DNA of 64,000 bases, taken from JADGGV01 sp035715725 (GTDB taxonomy: Bacteria; Gemmatimonadota; Gemmatimonadetes; Longimicrobiales; RSA9). A model generated the notes under the pieces. It was not told the origin of the DNA and did no database searches. It worked only from the letters and a program-made list of their open reading frames with translations. Position numbers and translations under genes: made by a program. Below are positions 35,259 to 43,800 of the stretch, one piece after another. Numbering within the stretch: the first letter of the stretch is position 1; each line of letters begins with the position of its first letter. Where the stretch lies: contig DASTKT010000012.1 in NCBI GenBank assembly GCA_035715725.1, positions 7,202 to 71,201 on the forward strand, read 5' to 3'.

Positions 35259-36876
35259 GCTGCAGCTCCTTCTCCAGGGACGCCTCGGCCTCGAGGCTCT
35301 CCCGGTCGCGGTAAATCGTGGCCAGCGCCAGTGTCCTTCCTCCCTTCCGGTAGGAGACGGCGACGTCCCGTGCCGCCGGGTCTCCATCCACCTCCAGCTC
35401 GTCCCACGACTCCGCGTGCCCGACGTAGTTGATGGGGACGTCGTAGTGCTGGCTCCAGAAGAACGGCACGGCCCGGAACGGGCCGGCCGTGCCCAGGATG
35501 CTGCGCGCCGCGTAGGCGCCCTGCCGCTCCGCCAGCACCCAGTGCTCGATGCGCACGCGCTCCCCGGAGATGGGGTCCGGGTAGCGCGCGATGTCGCCCG
35601 CGGCCCAGATGCCGGGCACGCTCGTGCGCAGCCGGTCGTCCACGACCACGCCGCGGTCGATCTCGAGCCCCGCCGCCTGCGCGAGGTCGAGGACGGGGCG
35701 CACGCCGACGCCCATGACCACGAGCTCAGCCGGGACCGACGAGCCGTCGTCCAGCACGACCGCGTCAGGGCGCACCTCCACCGGCTTCCGCCCCAGCCGG
35801 AACGCGACGCCGTGCTCCTCGTGCACCCCGCGCACGAACCGCCCGAGAGCCTCGCCCAGCACCCGCGCGAACGGCACCTCCTCGGGCGCCACGACGGTCA
35901 CGTCGAGCCCCCGCGCGCGCAGCGACGCCGCCACCTCCAGCCCGATGAAGCTGGCGCCCAACACGACCGCCCGCCCGCCCCGCTCCGCCGCCCGGATGAT
36001 CGCGCGGCTGTCCGCCAGCGAGCGCAGCAGGTGCACGTGCGGGAGCTCCGCGCCCGGTAGCGGGAGCCGGATCGGAGCGGCGCCCGTCGCCAGGAGGAGC
36101 GCGCCGTACTCCAGCTCCCGACCGTCCGAGAGCGTGACGCGACGGCGCGCCGGGTCGATCGCGCTCACCGCCGCCACCACCCGCTCGATCCCGTGCTCCG
36201 CGTGGAAGCCCGGCGGCCGCAACGGGATCCACTCCTCGGGAGCGTTCCCGGCCAGGTAGTCCTTCGACAGGTTCGGCCGGTCGTACGGCGCGTCCGCATC
36301 CGGATCGACCAACAGCACCCGGCCCAGATACCCCTCCCGGCGCAACCCCTCCGCGGCGGCATTCCCCGCCGCGCCGGCGCCGACGATCACCACCGTCGCG
36401 GGCTCGCCGGCTTCCGCGGCTTCCAGCGGACCGCGGCCGGCCCCCGCGCGGGACGGGGCGGCATCGGGGGCCCCGGGAGCCGCCGGCGCGCCGGCCGCCT
36501 CGTCGGGCGCCAGCGGCGGAGCGAGCGGGTCCCGCTCGATCTTCCGGCCTACGCGCACCACGCCGTCCCGCAGCTCCACCTCCCAGCGCGGCAGCGGATT
36601 CGGCGCGGGCCACTCCAGCATCGCCCCCGTGCGCAGCGAGAAACACGCGTGATGCCACGGGCAGTGGATCGTCTCCCCCACCACCAGCCCCTCCGCCAGC
36701 GGCCCGCCGTAATGCGTGCACGTGGCGCCCACCGCGAACACCTCCGCCCCTCGCCGGACCACGATCACGCCCTCCCCGCCGGCGTGCCCGAGCCGCGGCT
36801 CCCCGTCCACCAGCTCCGCGAGCGGGACCCCGGCCGTCAGATCGGGGCCCTTCGGCTCCTGCTCCTGCGCTGCCAT
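35251..36876 (-). CDS. Rieske [2Fe-2S]-FAD pyridine nucleotide-disulfide oxidoreductase
   Basis: A 541-residue fusion. An N-terminal Rieske domain binds a 2Fe-2S cluster through C53 and H55 (CTHYGG) and C72 and H75 (CPWHHACFS). After an Ala/Pro linker comes a ferredoxin-reductase-like flavoprotein with the FAD motif VVIVGAGAAGNAAAEGLRR, a second dinucleotide motif VVLGASFIGLEVAASLRARG, and WAAGDIARYP. The architecture is that of AIFM3-like or ferredoxin reductase-type NAD(P)H oxidoreductases; the electron acceptor is unknown. The ATG at 36876 follows GGAGGGG. A good sigma70-like promoter lies about 70 bases upstream, and folE is co-transcribed downstream. Confidence 0.92.
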   Translation of the reverse strand: MAAQEQEPKGPDLTAGVPLAELVDGEPRLGHAGGEGVIVVRRGAEVFAVGATCTHYGGPLAEGLVVGETIHCPWHHACFSLRTGAMLEWPAPNPLPRWEVELRDGVVRVGRKIERDPLAPPLAPDEAAGAPAAPGAPDAAPSRAGAGRGPLEAAEAGEPATVVIVGAGAAGNAAAEGLRREGYLGRVLLVDPDADAPYDRPNLSKDYLAGNAPEEWIPLRPPGFHAEHGIERVVAAVSAIDPARRRVTLSDGRELEYGALLLATGAAPIRLPLPGAELPHVHLLRSLADSRAIIRAAERGGRAVVLGASFIGLEVAASLRARGLDVTVVAPEEVPFARVLGEALGRFVRGVHEEHGVAFRLGRKPVEVRPDAVVLDDGSSVPAELVVMGVGVRPVLDLAQAAGLEIDRGVVVDDRLRTSVPGIWAAGDIARYPDPISGERVRIEHWVLAERQGAYAARSILGTAGPFRAVPFFWSQHYDVPINYVGHAESWDELEVDGDPAARDVAVSYRKGGRTLALATIYRDRESLEAEASLEKELQHV

Positions 36877-36952
36877 TCCGCCCCTCCGATCGCGCTGGCG
36901 GCGGCGTGTGCCGCGGAACGCGCCCGCGTCCCGCACCGGCGCCGCTTACGAC

Positions 36953-36981
36953 AATAAACACATACTTTCATTAACTTTCAA
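36953..36981 (-). promoter_or_regulatory. Sigma70-like promoter in an AT-rich island
   Basis: On the minus strand TTGAAA (36981-36976), a 17-base spacer, and TTTATT (36958-36953). It sits in a 35-base stretch that is strikingly AT-rich for this window and contains two CTTTC direct repeats (plus strand). The island lies between the Rieske reductase and the divergent MarR gene, so the MarR protein may bind here and control both genes. Confidence 0.62.
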
Positions 36982-37147
36982 GAACCCGGGCCCGCCCGGC
37001 GAGGTTCCCCCGAGTCTCCGGCGTACCCCTCGGGGGTCCCGCACGATCTCCGCCGTTGCCGCGTGCGCCCGCCCAGGGCGCGGCGTCTTTGACGAACGCC
37101 CGGCCGGCCGTACCTTTCGATGGGCCCCCACACCCGGAGGACAACCA

Positions 37148-37660
37148 ATGGACCAGGAGCGCCCGAGCGCCAGGGTGTCCGGCATCATGGACTCCCTGCG
37201 CCGGCTCGTGCGAGAACTGCGCGTCGCGAGCCGGGCGGCGGAGCGGGAGCTGGGCATCAGCGGCGCGCAGCTCTTCGTGCTCCAGCAGTTGCACGAACGT
37301 CCGGCGGACTCGGTGAACGAGCTGTCGGAGCGGACGCACACGCACCAGAGCTCGGTGTCGGTAGTGGTGAGCCGGCTGGTGGACCGGGGGCTGATCATCC
37401 GGGAGCCGTCGGAGGAGGACGGTCGGCGGATGACGCTGCGGCTGTCCGCGGAAGGGCGGAAGCTGCTGGAGCGGGCGCCGCGGACGGTGCAGTCGCGGCT
37501 GATCGAGGCGCTCGGGCGTCTGCCGGCGGATGTCCGCACGGCGCTGGCGTCGGGGTTGGAGGCGTGGACGCGGGAGGCGGGGATCTCCGGCGAGCCGGCG
37601 CCGTTCTTCTTCGAGGACGAGCGTCCGTCGGGGCCGCGCGGGCGGCGCCGCGGCGCATAG
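37148..37660 (+). CDS. MarR-family transcriptional regulator
   Basis: A 170-residue winged-helix regulator. Recognition elements are in SVNELSERTHTHQSSVSVVVSRLVDRGLIIR, shown here as two parts: SVNELSERTHTHQSSV and SRLVDRGLIIREPSEEDGRR. The wing and C-terminal dimerisation helices follow. GGAGG lies seven bases before the ATG. Divergent from the Rieske reductase/folE operon, whose promoter is the most likely target. The C-terminal tail (about 20 residues, PFFFEDERPSGPRGRRRG) is an extension. Ligand unknown. Confidence 0.9.
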   Translation: MDQERPSARVSGIMDSLRRLVRELRVASRAAERELGISGAQLFVLQQLHERPADSVNELSERTHTHQSSVSVVVSRLVDRGLIIREPSEEDGRRMTLRLSAEGRKLLERAPRTVQSRLIEALGRLPADVRTALASGLEAWTREAGISGEPAPFFFEDERPSGPRGRRRGA

Positions 37661-37674
37661 CGCGCCCGGCACCG

Positions 37675-38748
37675 TCAATCCAGGACGGCGACCGACTTCA
37701 CGCGGGCGAAGACGTGGAGTCCGGGCGCGAGCGCGAGGTGGTGCGCGGAGCGGCGGGTGATGCGGGCGAGGAGCGCGGGCCCGTCGTCGCGGCCGAGGCG
37801 GACGAGGACGTCGGCCGGCGACGTCGGCGTGACCTCGCGGACCCGGACGGCGAACTGGTTGAGCAGGCTGCTGTCGGCCTCGCGGGCGAGGCCGATGCTG
37901 ACATCGCTGGCGGAGATCTGGACGCGGACGCGGCGCCCCGGCTCGGAAGAGCCGTGGCGCCGCACGAGCATCGGGCCCCAGGGTCCGTCCAGCCGGGTGA
38001 GGTGGAACTCCTCGTCGTGGTCGCGGACGACGGCGTCGGCGACGACGGCGGCGGCGTCGCCCTGCCAGCGGGCGAAGTCGGCGTGGGCGAGGACTTCGGC
38101 GGGCGGGCCGGCGTGACGGATGCGGCCGTCCACGAGCCAGAGCATGCGGTCGGCGAGGCGGGCCACCTCGGCCAGCGAGTGGCTCACGTAGACAATGGGC
38201 ACGGCCAGGTGGGCCGGGAGCGCCTCGAGGTACGGCAGGATCTCACGGCGGCCGACCTCGTCGAGCGCGGAGAGCGGCTCGTCCATCAGGAGCAGGCGCG
38301 GGCTGGAGAGGAGCGCCCGCGCGATCGCGACGCGCTGGCGCTCGCCGCCGGAGAGCCGGCCGGGCGCGCGCTCGAGGAGCGGGCCGAGGCCGAGCCACTC
38401 GACGGCGTCGTCCCAGCCGATTCGGTGCTCCGGGGCGCGATCGAGCGCGTAGCGCAGGTTGCGCCGCACGCTCAGGTGCGGGAACAGGTCCGCCTCCTGG
38501 AAGACATAGCCCACGCCACGCCGGTGCGGTGGGAGGAAGACGCCGGCGCGGTCGTCCTGCCAGACGACGCCGCCGACCCGCAGGTACGCGGCGCCCGCGC
38601 GCTGCAGCCCGGCGAGGCAGCGCAGCATGGAGGTCTTGCCGGCGCCGGAGGGGCCGAAGATCGCCGTGACGCCGGCCTCGGCCTGGAACGCGACGTCGAG
38701 GTCGACAGCGCCGAGGCGCAGCCGGAACCGGGCCTCGAGCGCGCTCAC
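37675..38748 (-). CDS. modC: Molybdate ABC transporter ATP-binding protein
   Basis: A 357-residue ABC ATPase with Walker A (FGPSGAGKTSML), the ABC signature (LSGGERQRVAIARAL), Walker B (LLLMDEPLSALD) and switch histidine (VSHSLAEV). The C-terminal roughly 120 residues carry a TOBE/Mop-type regulatory domain with VRVQISASDVSIGL, the mark of ModC. It powers molybdate or tungstate import together with ModB and ModA. The GTG start overlaps the modB stop (GTGA). It converges with the marR gene. Confidence 0.94.
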   Translation of the reverse strand: MSALEARFRLRLGAVDLDVAFQAEAGVTAIFGPSGAGKTSMLRCLAGLQRAGAAYLRVGGVVWQDDRAGVFLPPHRRGVGYVFQEADLFPHLSVRRNLRYALDRAPEHRIGWDDAVEWLGLGPLLERAPGRLSGGERQRVAIARALLSSPRLLLMDEPLSALDEVGRREILPYLEALPAHLAVPIVYVSHSLAEVARLADRMLWLVDGRIRHAGPPAEVLAHADFARWQGDAAAVVADAVVRDHDEEFHLTRLDGPWGPMLVRRHGSSEPGRRVRVQISASDVSIGLAREADSSLLNQFAVRVREVTPTSPADVLVRLGRDDGPALLARITRRSAHHLALAPGLHVFARVKSVAVLD

Positions 38749-39431
38749 GGCGCCTCCGCGCCGGCGCGGCGGCCCAGCGTATAGACCACGAGCAGCACCG
38801 CGAACGAAAAGACGAGCAGCCCGGCGGAGAGCGTGTGGGCCGGCGCGTACTCCAGCGCCTCCACGTGGTTGTAGACGGCGACGGAGACGACCTGCGTCCG
38901 GCCCGGGATGTTGCCGCCGATCATGAGGACGACGCCGAACTCGCCCACGGTGTGGGCGAACGCCAGCGTCGCCGCGGTGAGGATCCCGGGGCGCGCGAGC
39001 GGCACTGCGACCGTGAGGAAGCGGTCGAGCGGCGAGGCGCGGAGCGTCGCGGCGACCTCGAGCGGCCGCTCGCCGAACGCGGCGAACGCGTTGCGGAGCG
39101 GCTGCACGGCAAACGGCAGGCCGTAGAGCACGGAGCCCACGACGAGTCCCGTGAAGGAGAACACGATGCGGTCCCCGCCGAGCGCTTCCCACACCCGCCC
39201 GATCGGCCCCAGCGGGCCGAGTGCCCAGAGCACGTAGAAGCCGAGCACCGTCGGCGGCAGCACGAGCGGCAGCCCCGCGAGCGCCTCGACCGGCGCGCGC
39301 AGCGGCGAGCGCGTCCGCGCGAGCCACCACGCCAGCGGCGTGGCCAGCAGCAGCAGCACGACGGTGGTCACGGCGGCCAGCCGAGCCGTCACGAGCACCG
39401 CCTGCCAGTCGGATGGAGAGAGTGCGCCCAC
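38745..39431 (-). CDS. modB: Molybdate ABC transporter permease
   Basis: A 228-residue inner membrane permease with about five to six helices. The EAA-loop motif for ATPase contact reads EVAATLRASPLDRFLTVAVP, and PLVLPPTVLGFYVLW and AHTVGEFGVVLMIGGNIPG are typical of ModB. The GTG start has GAGG upstream and follows modA after seven bases; its stop overlaps modC. Confidence 0.94.
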   Translation of the reverse strand: MGALSPSDWQAVLVTARLAAVTTVVLLLLATPLAWWLARTRSPLRAPVEALAGLPLVLPPTVLGFYVLWALGPLGPIGRVWEALGGDRIVFSFTGLVVGSVLYGLPFAVQPLRNAFAAFGERPLEVAATLRASPLDRFLTVAVPLARPGILTAATLAFAHTVGEFGVVLMIGGNIPGRTQVVSVAVYNHVEALEYAPAHTLSAGLLVFSFAVLLVVYTLGRRAGAEAP

Positions 39432-39438
39432 GGGAGCC

Positions 39439-40221
39439 TCAGCGCGGGGTGTCGTAGCCGTGGGACTCGATGATGCGGCGGGCCTCGTCGCCCCGGAGGA
39501 AGCGGAGGTACGCCCGCGCGGCCGGATTGGCCGCGCCCGCCCGCAGCAGCGCCGCGTCCTGCATCACCGGGGCGTGCAGCGAGCGGGGCACGAGCCAGTA
39601 GCGGCGCGCCGGCTCGCCGAGCACCTGCGAGTAGGCGACGAAGCCCAGCTCGGCCGCGCCGGAGCGGACGAACTGCAGCGTCTGGCCGATGTTCTCGCCG
39701 CGCACGAGCCGGTCGGCCACCGCCGCGGCCAGCCCCAGACGGCGCAAAACCTCCTGTGCCGCCGCGCCGTACGGCGCCGTCTTCGGGTCCGCGATCGCCA
39801 GGTGGCGCCAGCGCCGCGCACGCAGCTCCGGCGCGCCGCGCACCGTGTCCAGCGAGGGAGCGTAGAGCGCCAGCCGCCCCGCCGCGTACGTGAAGCGGCT
39901 CCCCGGCACCGCCAGCCCGTCCAGCTCGAGCCGGCGCGGCCGCTCCGCGTCGGCCGACAGGAACACGTCGAACGGCGCGCCGTTCCGCGCCTGCGCGTAG
40001 AGCTGCCCCGTCGAGCCGGCGCTCGCGCGGACCTCGTACCCCGTCGCCCGGGTGAAGCGCTGCGCCAGCAGCTCCTGCACGCCGGCGAAGTTCGCCGCCA
40101 CGGCGACGTGCACGACGCCGCGCTGCGCGCCGCGGGCGCCGCCGCTCACGGCCACGGCCGCGAGCGCGAGGCCGAGCCGCCCGGCGAGGCGCGCGATCCG
40201 CGCGCGGCCCGGGACGCTCAC
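39439..40221 (-). CDS. modA: Molybdate ABC transporter substrate-binding protein
   Basis: A 260-residue periplasmic binding protein with a signal peptide (RLGLALAAVAVSGGARG). Conserved ModA features include VAVAANF, the serine-rich ASAGSTGQLYAQ ligand site, PFDVFLSAD, IADPKTAPYG and GENIGQTLQFVRSGAAELGFV. It captures molybdate or tungstate. The GTG start overlaps the stop of the upstream regulator gene (GTGA), so regulator and transporter are co-translated. Confidence 0.93.
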   Translation of the reverse strand: MSVPGRARIARLAGRLGLALAAVAVSGGARGAQRGVVHVAVAANFAGVQELLAQRFTRATGYEVRASAGSTGQLYAQARNGAPFDVFLSADAERPRRLELDGLAVPGSRFTYAAGRLALYAPSLDTVRGAPELRARRWRHLAIADPKTAPYGAAAQEVLRRLGLAAAVADRLVRGENIGQTLQFVRSGAAELGFVAYSQVLGEPARRYWLVPRSLHAPVMQDAALLRAGAANPAARAYLRFLRGDEARRIIESHGYDTPR

Positions 40222-41297
40222 GCCAGCTCGCCCGCGCGCCGGGCGTCGTAACCGGGGAGCTCCTGCAACAGCTCCCGGAACGCCCGCGCCCGCAGCACCG
40301 CCAGCACCGCCGCGATGCGCGGGTCGCCCTCGAGCGCGGCCGCGAAGCAGAGGTCGTACGGCTCCCGGCCGAGCGCCAGCCACTCCAGCCCCGCCTCCTC
40401 CGCCGCCAGCCGGACGCAGACGCCGGCCTGCGCCCACCCCGACCGGATCGCCTCCGCCACGCCGCGGTGGTCCCGCGCCTCCAGCGCGATTGCGGGGCGC
40501 GCCTCCGCGGCCGGCCATCCCTCGAACAGCGCATCCAGCGCCCGGCGCGCGCCCGAGCCGCGCTCCCGCCCCACCCAGCGCAGCTCCGCGCGCCGCACAT
40601 CCACGAGCGACTTCAGCCCCAGCCCCGGCGCCAACGCCACCACCTCGCTCCACCGCGCCACGTGCACCAGGCGGTAGTCGGGACCGAGCGCCTTCGCGAC
40701 CGCCCGCCGGTTCGCGCCCCGCGTCTCGCCCAGGTGCACGCCCGCCACGTGCACCTTCCCCGCGCGCAGCAGCTCGAGCGCCCGCCGGCTCGAGCGCACG
40801 AACGGCAGCACGCGGATGGCGGGCCCGCCGCCGCGCGCAAGCGCCGCCGCGAGCAGCCCCACCGCCGGGTCGCACCCCGCCACCACCAGCGTCCGCGCGG
40901 GATCGCCCGCGTAGGCGGAGACGAACTCGCCGGGCGGCGCGTTCAGCAGCAGCCCGTCGTGCGGGAGCGCGCCGACCGGCGTGGCCTCCACCGGGTAGCG
41001 CAGCACCGCGCCGCCCACCGCCGCGCGCCAGAAGCGCCGCTCCCGGGGCGGCCGCTCCCAGGCCCAGGGCTCCGCCGGCGGCGGCCCGCCGGCCGGGAGC
41101 GCGAACAGGTCCTCGACCGCGCAGCCGAGCGCGGCCGCCAGAGCGAGCGCCGCGGCGGTGGACGGGACCACGCGCCGCGTCTCGATCGCGCTGATCGCCG
41201 CGCGCGACAACCCGGCGCGCGCGGCCAGCTCGACCTGCGACCAGCCCCGCCCGTGCCGTCGCTCGCGGAGCCGGGTCTCCAGCTGGGGGTCTGCCAT
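40218..41297 (-). CDS. XRE HTH regulator fused to a molybdate-binding-like domain
   Basis: A 359-residue one-component regulator. The N-terminus is a Cro/CI-type helix-turn-helix (WSQVELAARAGLSRAAISAI, ETRRVVPS). The rest is a type-2 periplasmic-binding fold without signal peptide, related to the COG1910 molybdate-binding domain (VAGCDPAVGLLAAAL, KVHVAGVHLGETRG, SGWAQAGVCVRLAAEEAGL). It is the first gene of the mod operon and most likely senses cytoplasmic molybdate and controls modABC, in place of ModE. Its own promoter appears to give a leaderless mRNA. Confidence 0.88.
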   Translation of the reverse strand: MADPQLETRLRERRHGRGWSQVELAARAGLSRAAISAIETRRVVPSTAAALALAAALGCAVEDLFALPAGGPPPAEPWAWERPPRERRFWRAAVGGAVLRYPVEATPVGALPHDGLLLNAPPGEFVSAYAGDPARTLVVAGCDPAVGLLAAALARGGGPAIRVLPFVRSSRRALELLRAGKVHVAGVHLGETRGANRRAVAKALGPDYRLVHVARWSEVVALAPGLGLKSLVDVRRAELRWVGRERGSGARRALDALFEGWPAAEARPAIALEARDHRGVAEAIRSGWAQAGVCVRLAAEEAGLEWLALGREPYDLCFAAALEGDPRIAAVLAVLRARAFRELLQELPGYDARRAGELA

Positions 41298-41303
41298 GAT
41301 CGT

Positions 41304-41332
41304 ATCATAGGCGGCCAGGATCGTAGCAACAA
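41304..41332 (-). promoter_or_regulatory. Promoter of the mod operon, probably leaderless
   Basis: On the minus strand TTGTTG (41332-41327), a 17-base spacer and TATGAT (41309-41304). The start codon ATG (41297) follows after six bases, so transcription should begin at or near the ATG. ACGATC occurs twice, once in the spacer and once directly before the ATG, and ATGAT-ACG-ATCAT is a palindrome over the -10 and start, which suggests autoregulation. Confidence 0.6.
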
Positions 41333-41540
41333 GGAAACCGGGGGGCGGGCGCGGCCGGGACGGGACGGGCGGCCGCCCGCGCGGCCAGGCGAAGCCACGG
41401 GAACGGCGTTGCGTGGTTTTCGTCCGGGTTCGGAGCGAGGGCCGGCTCCTCGAACGGCGCCTCGGGCGGAGCCGCGGAATGGTGGACTCCGCGCTCGCCA
41501 GCAAAGCGGCGCACCGCCCGAGTGGGCGTTGGTGAGGGCC

Positions 41541-41711
41541 GAATCGATCTCGAGCGCCATTTCGGGTTTTCGCTGTTCGAGCCCGTTCGTGAAGCCGCTC
41601 TCGCGGGGTTCCGCAGCGCAAACCGCGTCACGGACGGGCTCGGGCTCGGGCTCCGCGCCTGCGGCGCTGGGCTCGGGCTCGAGACACCAATAGACGAGAT
41701 CGAGATCGACC
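41541..41711. repeat. GATCTC/GAGCCC repeat element, copy 4, with a partial inverted partner
   Basis: Read on the minus strand from 41711: CGATCTCGATCTCGTCTATT, GGTGTCTCGAGCCCGAGCCC, then AGCGCCGCAGGCGCGGAGCC and the GAGCCCGTCC run, as in the copies near 22497 and 46291. A shorter opposed copy begins at 41541 (CGATCTCGAGCGCC, then GTTTTCGCTGTTCGAGCCCG), so the element is an inverted pair with internal spacer TGAAGCCGCTC...GCGTCA. The rest of the gap 41298-41845 holds the mod promoter at one end and no recognised gene. Confidence 0.74.
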
Positions 41712-41845
41712 CCGCTCCCGGAACGGACCGCTTCCGGCACTGGCGGGCCCCCTGGCGGCCCGCGCCGCGGCGACCGCACCTTTGCGGGCGCGGACGCGCG
41801 CGGGGCGGCGCGCGACCGCCGACGACTCTTTCCGGATGGGGGATC

Positions 41846-43294
41846 ATGCGTCTTCGTCTCGTTCTCGCGCTGCTGCTCGGCTCCGCCACGACGCTGGCGG
41901 CGCAGGTCCCGGACGCGGAGTACGCGGCGCGGCGCGACTCGGTGGCGGCGCGGCTGGGGGATGGGGTGGTGGTGGCGTTCGGCGGGCGGGAGCCGGTGAC
42001 GGACTACACGTCGTTCTTCCAGCTCCCGGCGTTCCGCTACCTGACGGGCTTGCTGGAGCCGGACGCGGCGCTGGTGCTGGTGGTTCGGGGCGGCCGCGGG
42101 GAGGCGCGGCTGTACACGGAGGCGGTGCCGGCGCGGCGGCAGGTGTACTACGGGTTCCTGGAGACGCCCGAGGCGCTGGAGCGGCGGACGGGGCTGCGGG
42201 TGCGGCCGCTGGCGTCGCTGGGGGCGGACGTGGATTCGCTGCTGGCCACGGGGCTGCCGCTGTACCAGTTGCGGGACTACGAGGCGCAGGACTTCGCGCG
42301 GCAGGACTCGCTGACGCGGGGGAGCCGGTTCGTGGCGCAGCTCCAGGCATCGCATGCGGGGCTGGAGGTGCGCGACGCGCACGAGATCGTGAACCGGCTG
42401 CGGGCGCGGCGGAGCGCGGCGGAGCTGGGGCTGGTGCGGCGGGCGGTGGAGATCACGGTGGAGGCGCACCGGGAAGCGCTGGCGGCGATCCATCCCGGGA
42501 TGCACGAGTACGAGGTGCAGGCGCTGGTGGAATCGGTGTTCCGGCGCAACGGCTCGGAGCGGCCGGCGTTCGCGAGCATCATCGGGTCGGGGCCGAACTC
42601 GACGACGCTGCACTACTTCGCGAACCGCCGGGAGATGCGGGATGGCGACGTCGTGGTGATGGACATCGGGGCGTCGTACGGCGGCTACGCGGCGGACGTG
42701 ACGCGGACGGTGCCGGTGAACGGCCGCTATACGCCGGAGCAGCGGGCGGTCTACCAGCTCGTGCGGGACGCGCAGGCGGCGGCGGAGCGGGTGGTGCGGC
42801 CGGGGGCGAGCGCGGTGGCGTCGACGGACTCGGCGGTGGTCGTGCGGCTGCGGGGGCTGGCGCGGCTCGGGCTGATCGAGTCTCCGGAGGCGACGTTCGA
42901 TCCGCCGTGGCCGGCGGACTGCGTGCGGGACGCGCGAGCGTGCCGGCAGGGGCAGCTCTTCATGATCCACGGGATCTCGCACGGCATCGGGCTGGAGACG
43001 CACGACCCGGCGCAGTTCTACTACGGCGACCGCACGTTCCAGCCGGGGGACGCGTTCACGATCGAGCCCGGGATCTATATCAGCGAGCGGCTGCTGGACA
43101 TCCTGCCGGACACGCCGCGCAACCGCGCGTTCGCGGCGAAAGTGCGGGCGGCCGTGAAGAGGTACGAGGGCGTCGGCGTGCGCATCGAGGACGACTACAT
43201 CGTGACGGACCGCGGGTCGGAGTGGATCTCGCGCGCGCCACGGGAGATCGACGAGATCGAGCGCCTGATGGCGGGGAGGCGGCCGAAGGCGTAG
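41846..43294 (+). CDS. Xaa-Pro aminopeptidase (M24B, aminopeptidase P), secreted
   Basis: A 482-residue pita-bread-fold metallopeptidase with a signal peptide (RLRLVLALLLGSATTLAAQ), so probably periplasmic. The N-terminal AMP domain is followed by the catalytic domain. Its dimetal ligands are all visible: Asp in VVMDIGASYGGYAADVTRTV (two), His in HGISHGIGLETHD, Glu in IEPGIYI and Glu in GVRIEDDYIV. It removes N-terminal residues before proline. The ATG at 41846 begins the signal peptide. A strong hairpin terminator follows 64 bases after the stop. Confidence 0.94.
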   Translation: MRLRLVLALLLGSATTLAAQVPDAEYAARRDSVAARLGDGVVVAFGGREPVTDYTSFFQLPAFRYLTGLLEPDAALVLVVRGGRGEARLYTEAVPARRQVYYGFLETPEALERRTGLRVRPLASLGADVDSLLATGLPLYQLRDYEAQDFARQDSLTRGSRFVAQLQASHAGLEVRDAHEIVNRLRARRSAAELGLVRRAVEITVEAHREALAAIHPGMHEYEVQALVESVFRRNGSERPAFASIIGSGPNSTTLHYFANRREMRDGDVVVMDIGASYGGYAADVTRTVPVNGRYTPEQRAVYQLVRDAQAAAERVVRPGASAVASTDSAVVVRLRGLARLGLIESPEATFDPPWPADCVRDARACRQGQLFMIHGISHGIGLETHDPAQFYYGDRTFQPGDAFTIEPGIYISERLLDILPDTPRNRAFAAKVRAAVKRYEGVGVRIEDDYIVTDRGSEWISRAPREIDEIERLMAGRRPKA

Positions 43295-43357
43295 GGAGAT
43301 TTCCGGGTCCGCGGCCTGCGGCCGCTGGTCCGGGCCCGGGAAGCACGGCCTCTCCAT

Positions 43358-43393
43358 GCGAAGACCCCACCGGTGTCCTGGTGGGGTCTTCGC
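43358..43393 (+). terminator. Bidirectional hairpin terminator
   Basis: A 14-bp perfect stem (GCGAAGACCCCACC with GGTGGGGTCTTCGC) around the 8-base loop GGTGTCCT. It lies between the convergent peptidase and zinc-ribbon genes. It lacks a long T-tract but the position and stem strongly suggest a terminator for the peptidase gene. Confidence 0.78.
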
Positions 43394-43400
43394 GCGTCGG

Positions 43401-43423
43401 CCTGACGCCGGACCGGCGTCAGG
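43401..43423 (-). terminator. Hairpin overlapping the stop of the zinc-ribbon gene
   Basis: CCTGACGCCG and CGGCGTCAGG form a perfect 10-bp stem with a three-base loop. The TGA stop of the minus-strand miniprotein lies in the stem, so termination and the end of translation coincide. Confidence 0.65.
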
Positions 43424-43577
43424 CGGCCTGCGCCTGCGGCGGGGCGGCCGGGGCGCCGGCCCAGCTCGCGTTGCAGCCGAGGGCGCCGGCGCAGAGGAAG
43501 CGGCCATCGTCGCCCGCGGAGAGGACAATGTCGTTGCCGCAGTAGGGGCAGCGCCCCGGGCTAGAAGTGGGGTTCAT
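43419..43577 (-). CDS. Zinc-ribbon miniprotein (52 aa)
   Basis: A 52-residue frame beginning MNPTSSPGRCPYCGNDIVLS with a CPYC knuckle and a second cysteine pair in FLCAGALGCNASW (C29, C34), followed by an Ala/Pro/Gln tail. GAGG lies five bases before the ATG, and a hairpin closes the gene. The layout fits a small zinc-ribbon protein of unknown role. It is too short for many gene callers. The spacing of the second cysteine pair is unusual, so zinc binding is inference. Confidence 0.68.
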   Translation of the reverse strand: MNPTSSPGRCPYCGNDIVLSAGDDGRFLCAGALGCNASWAGAPAAPPQAQAA

Positions 43578-43800
43578 CTATGCCTCGCCGGTTCATGGTC
43601 CGTTGTCAGCCCGTCCAGCATGCCGTTTCCATTGCAGGACCGGGGCCACGGCGTCGACGGTGGGCCTGAGACGTAACATGTTGCCTTAAACGACGATGCG
43701 ACGTCGTAACGATCGTGCGCCGAAACCACCGCCGGTGCCGGTCGTAGGGTCGAGGGCGCGCGTTCCCGGCCGCCCTCGACCTTCAGGCAGGATACCCCCG

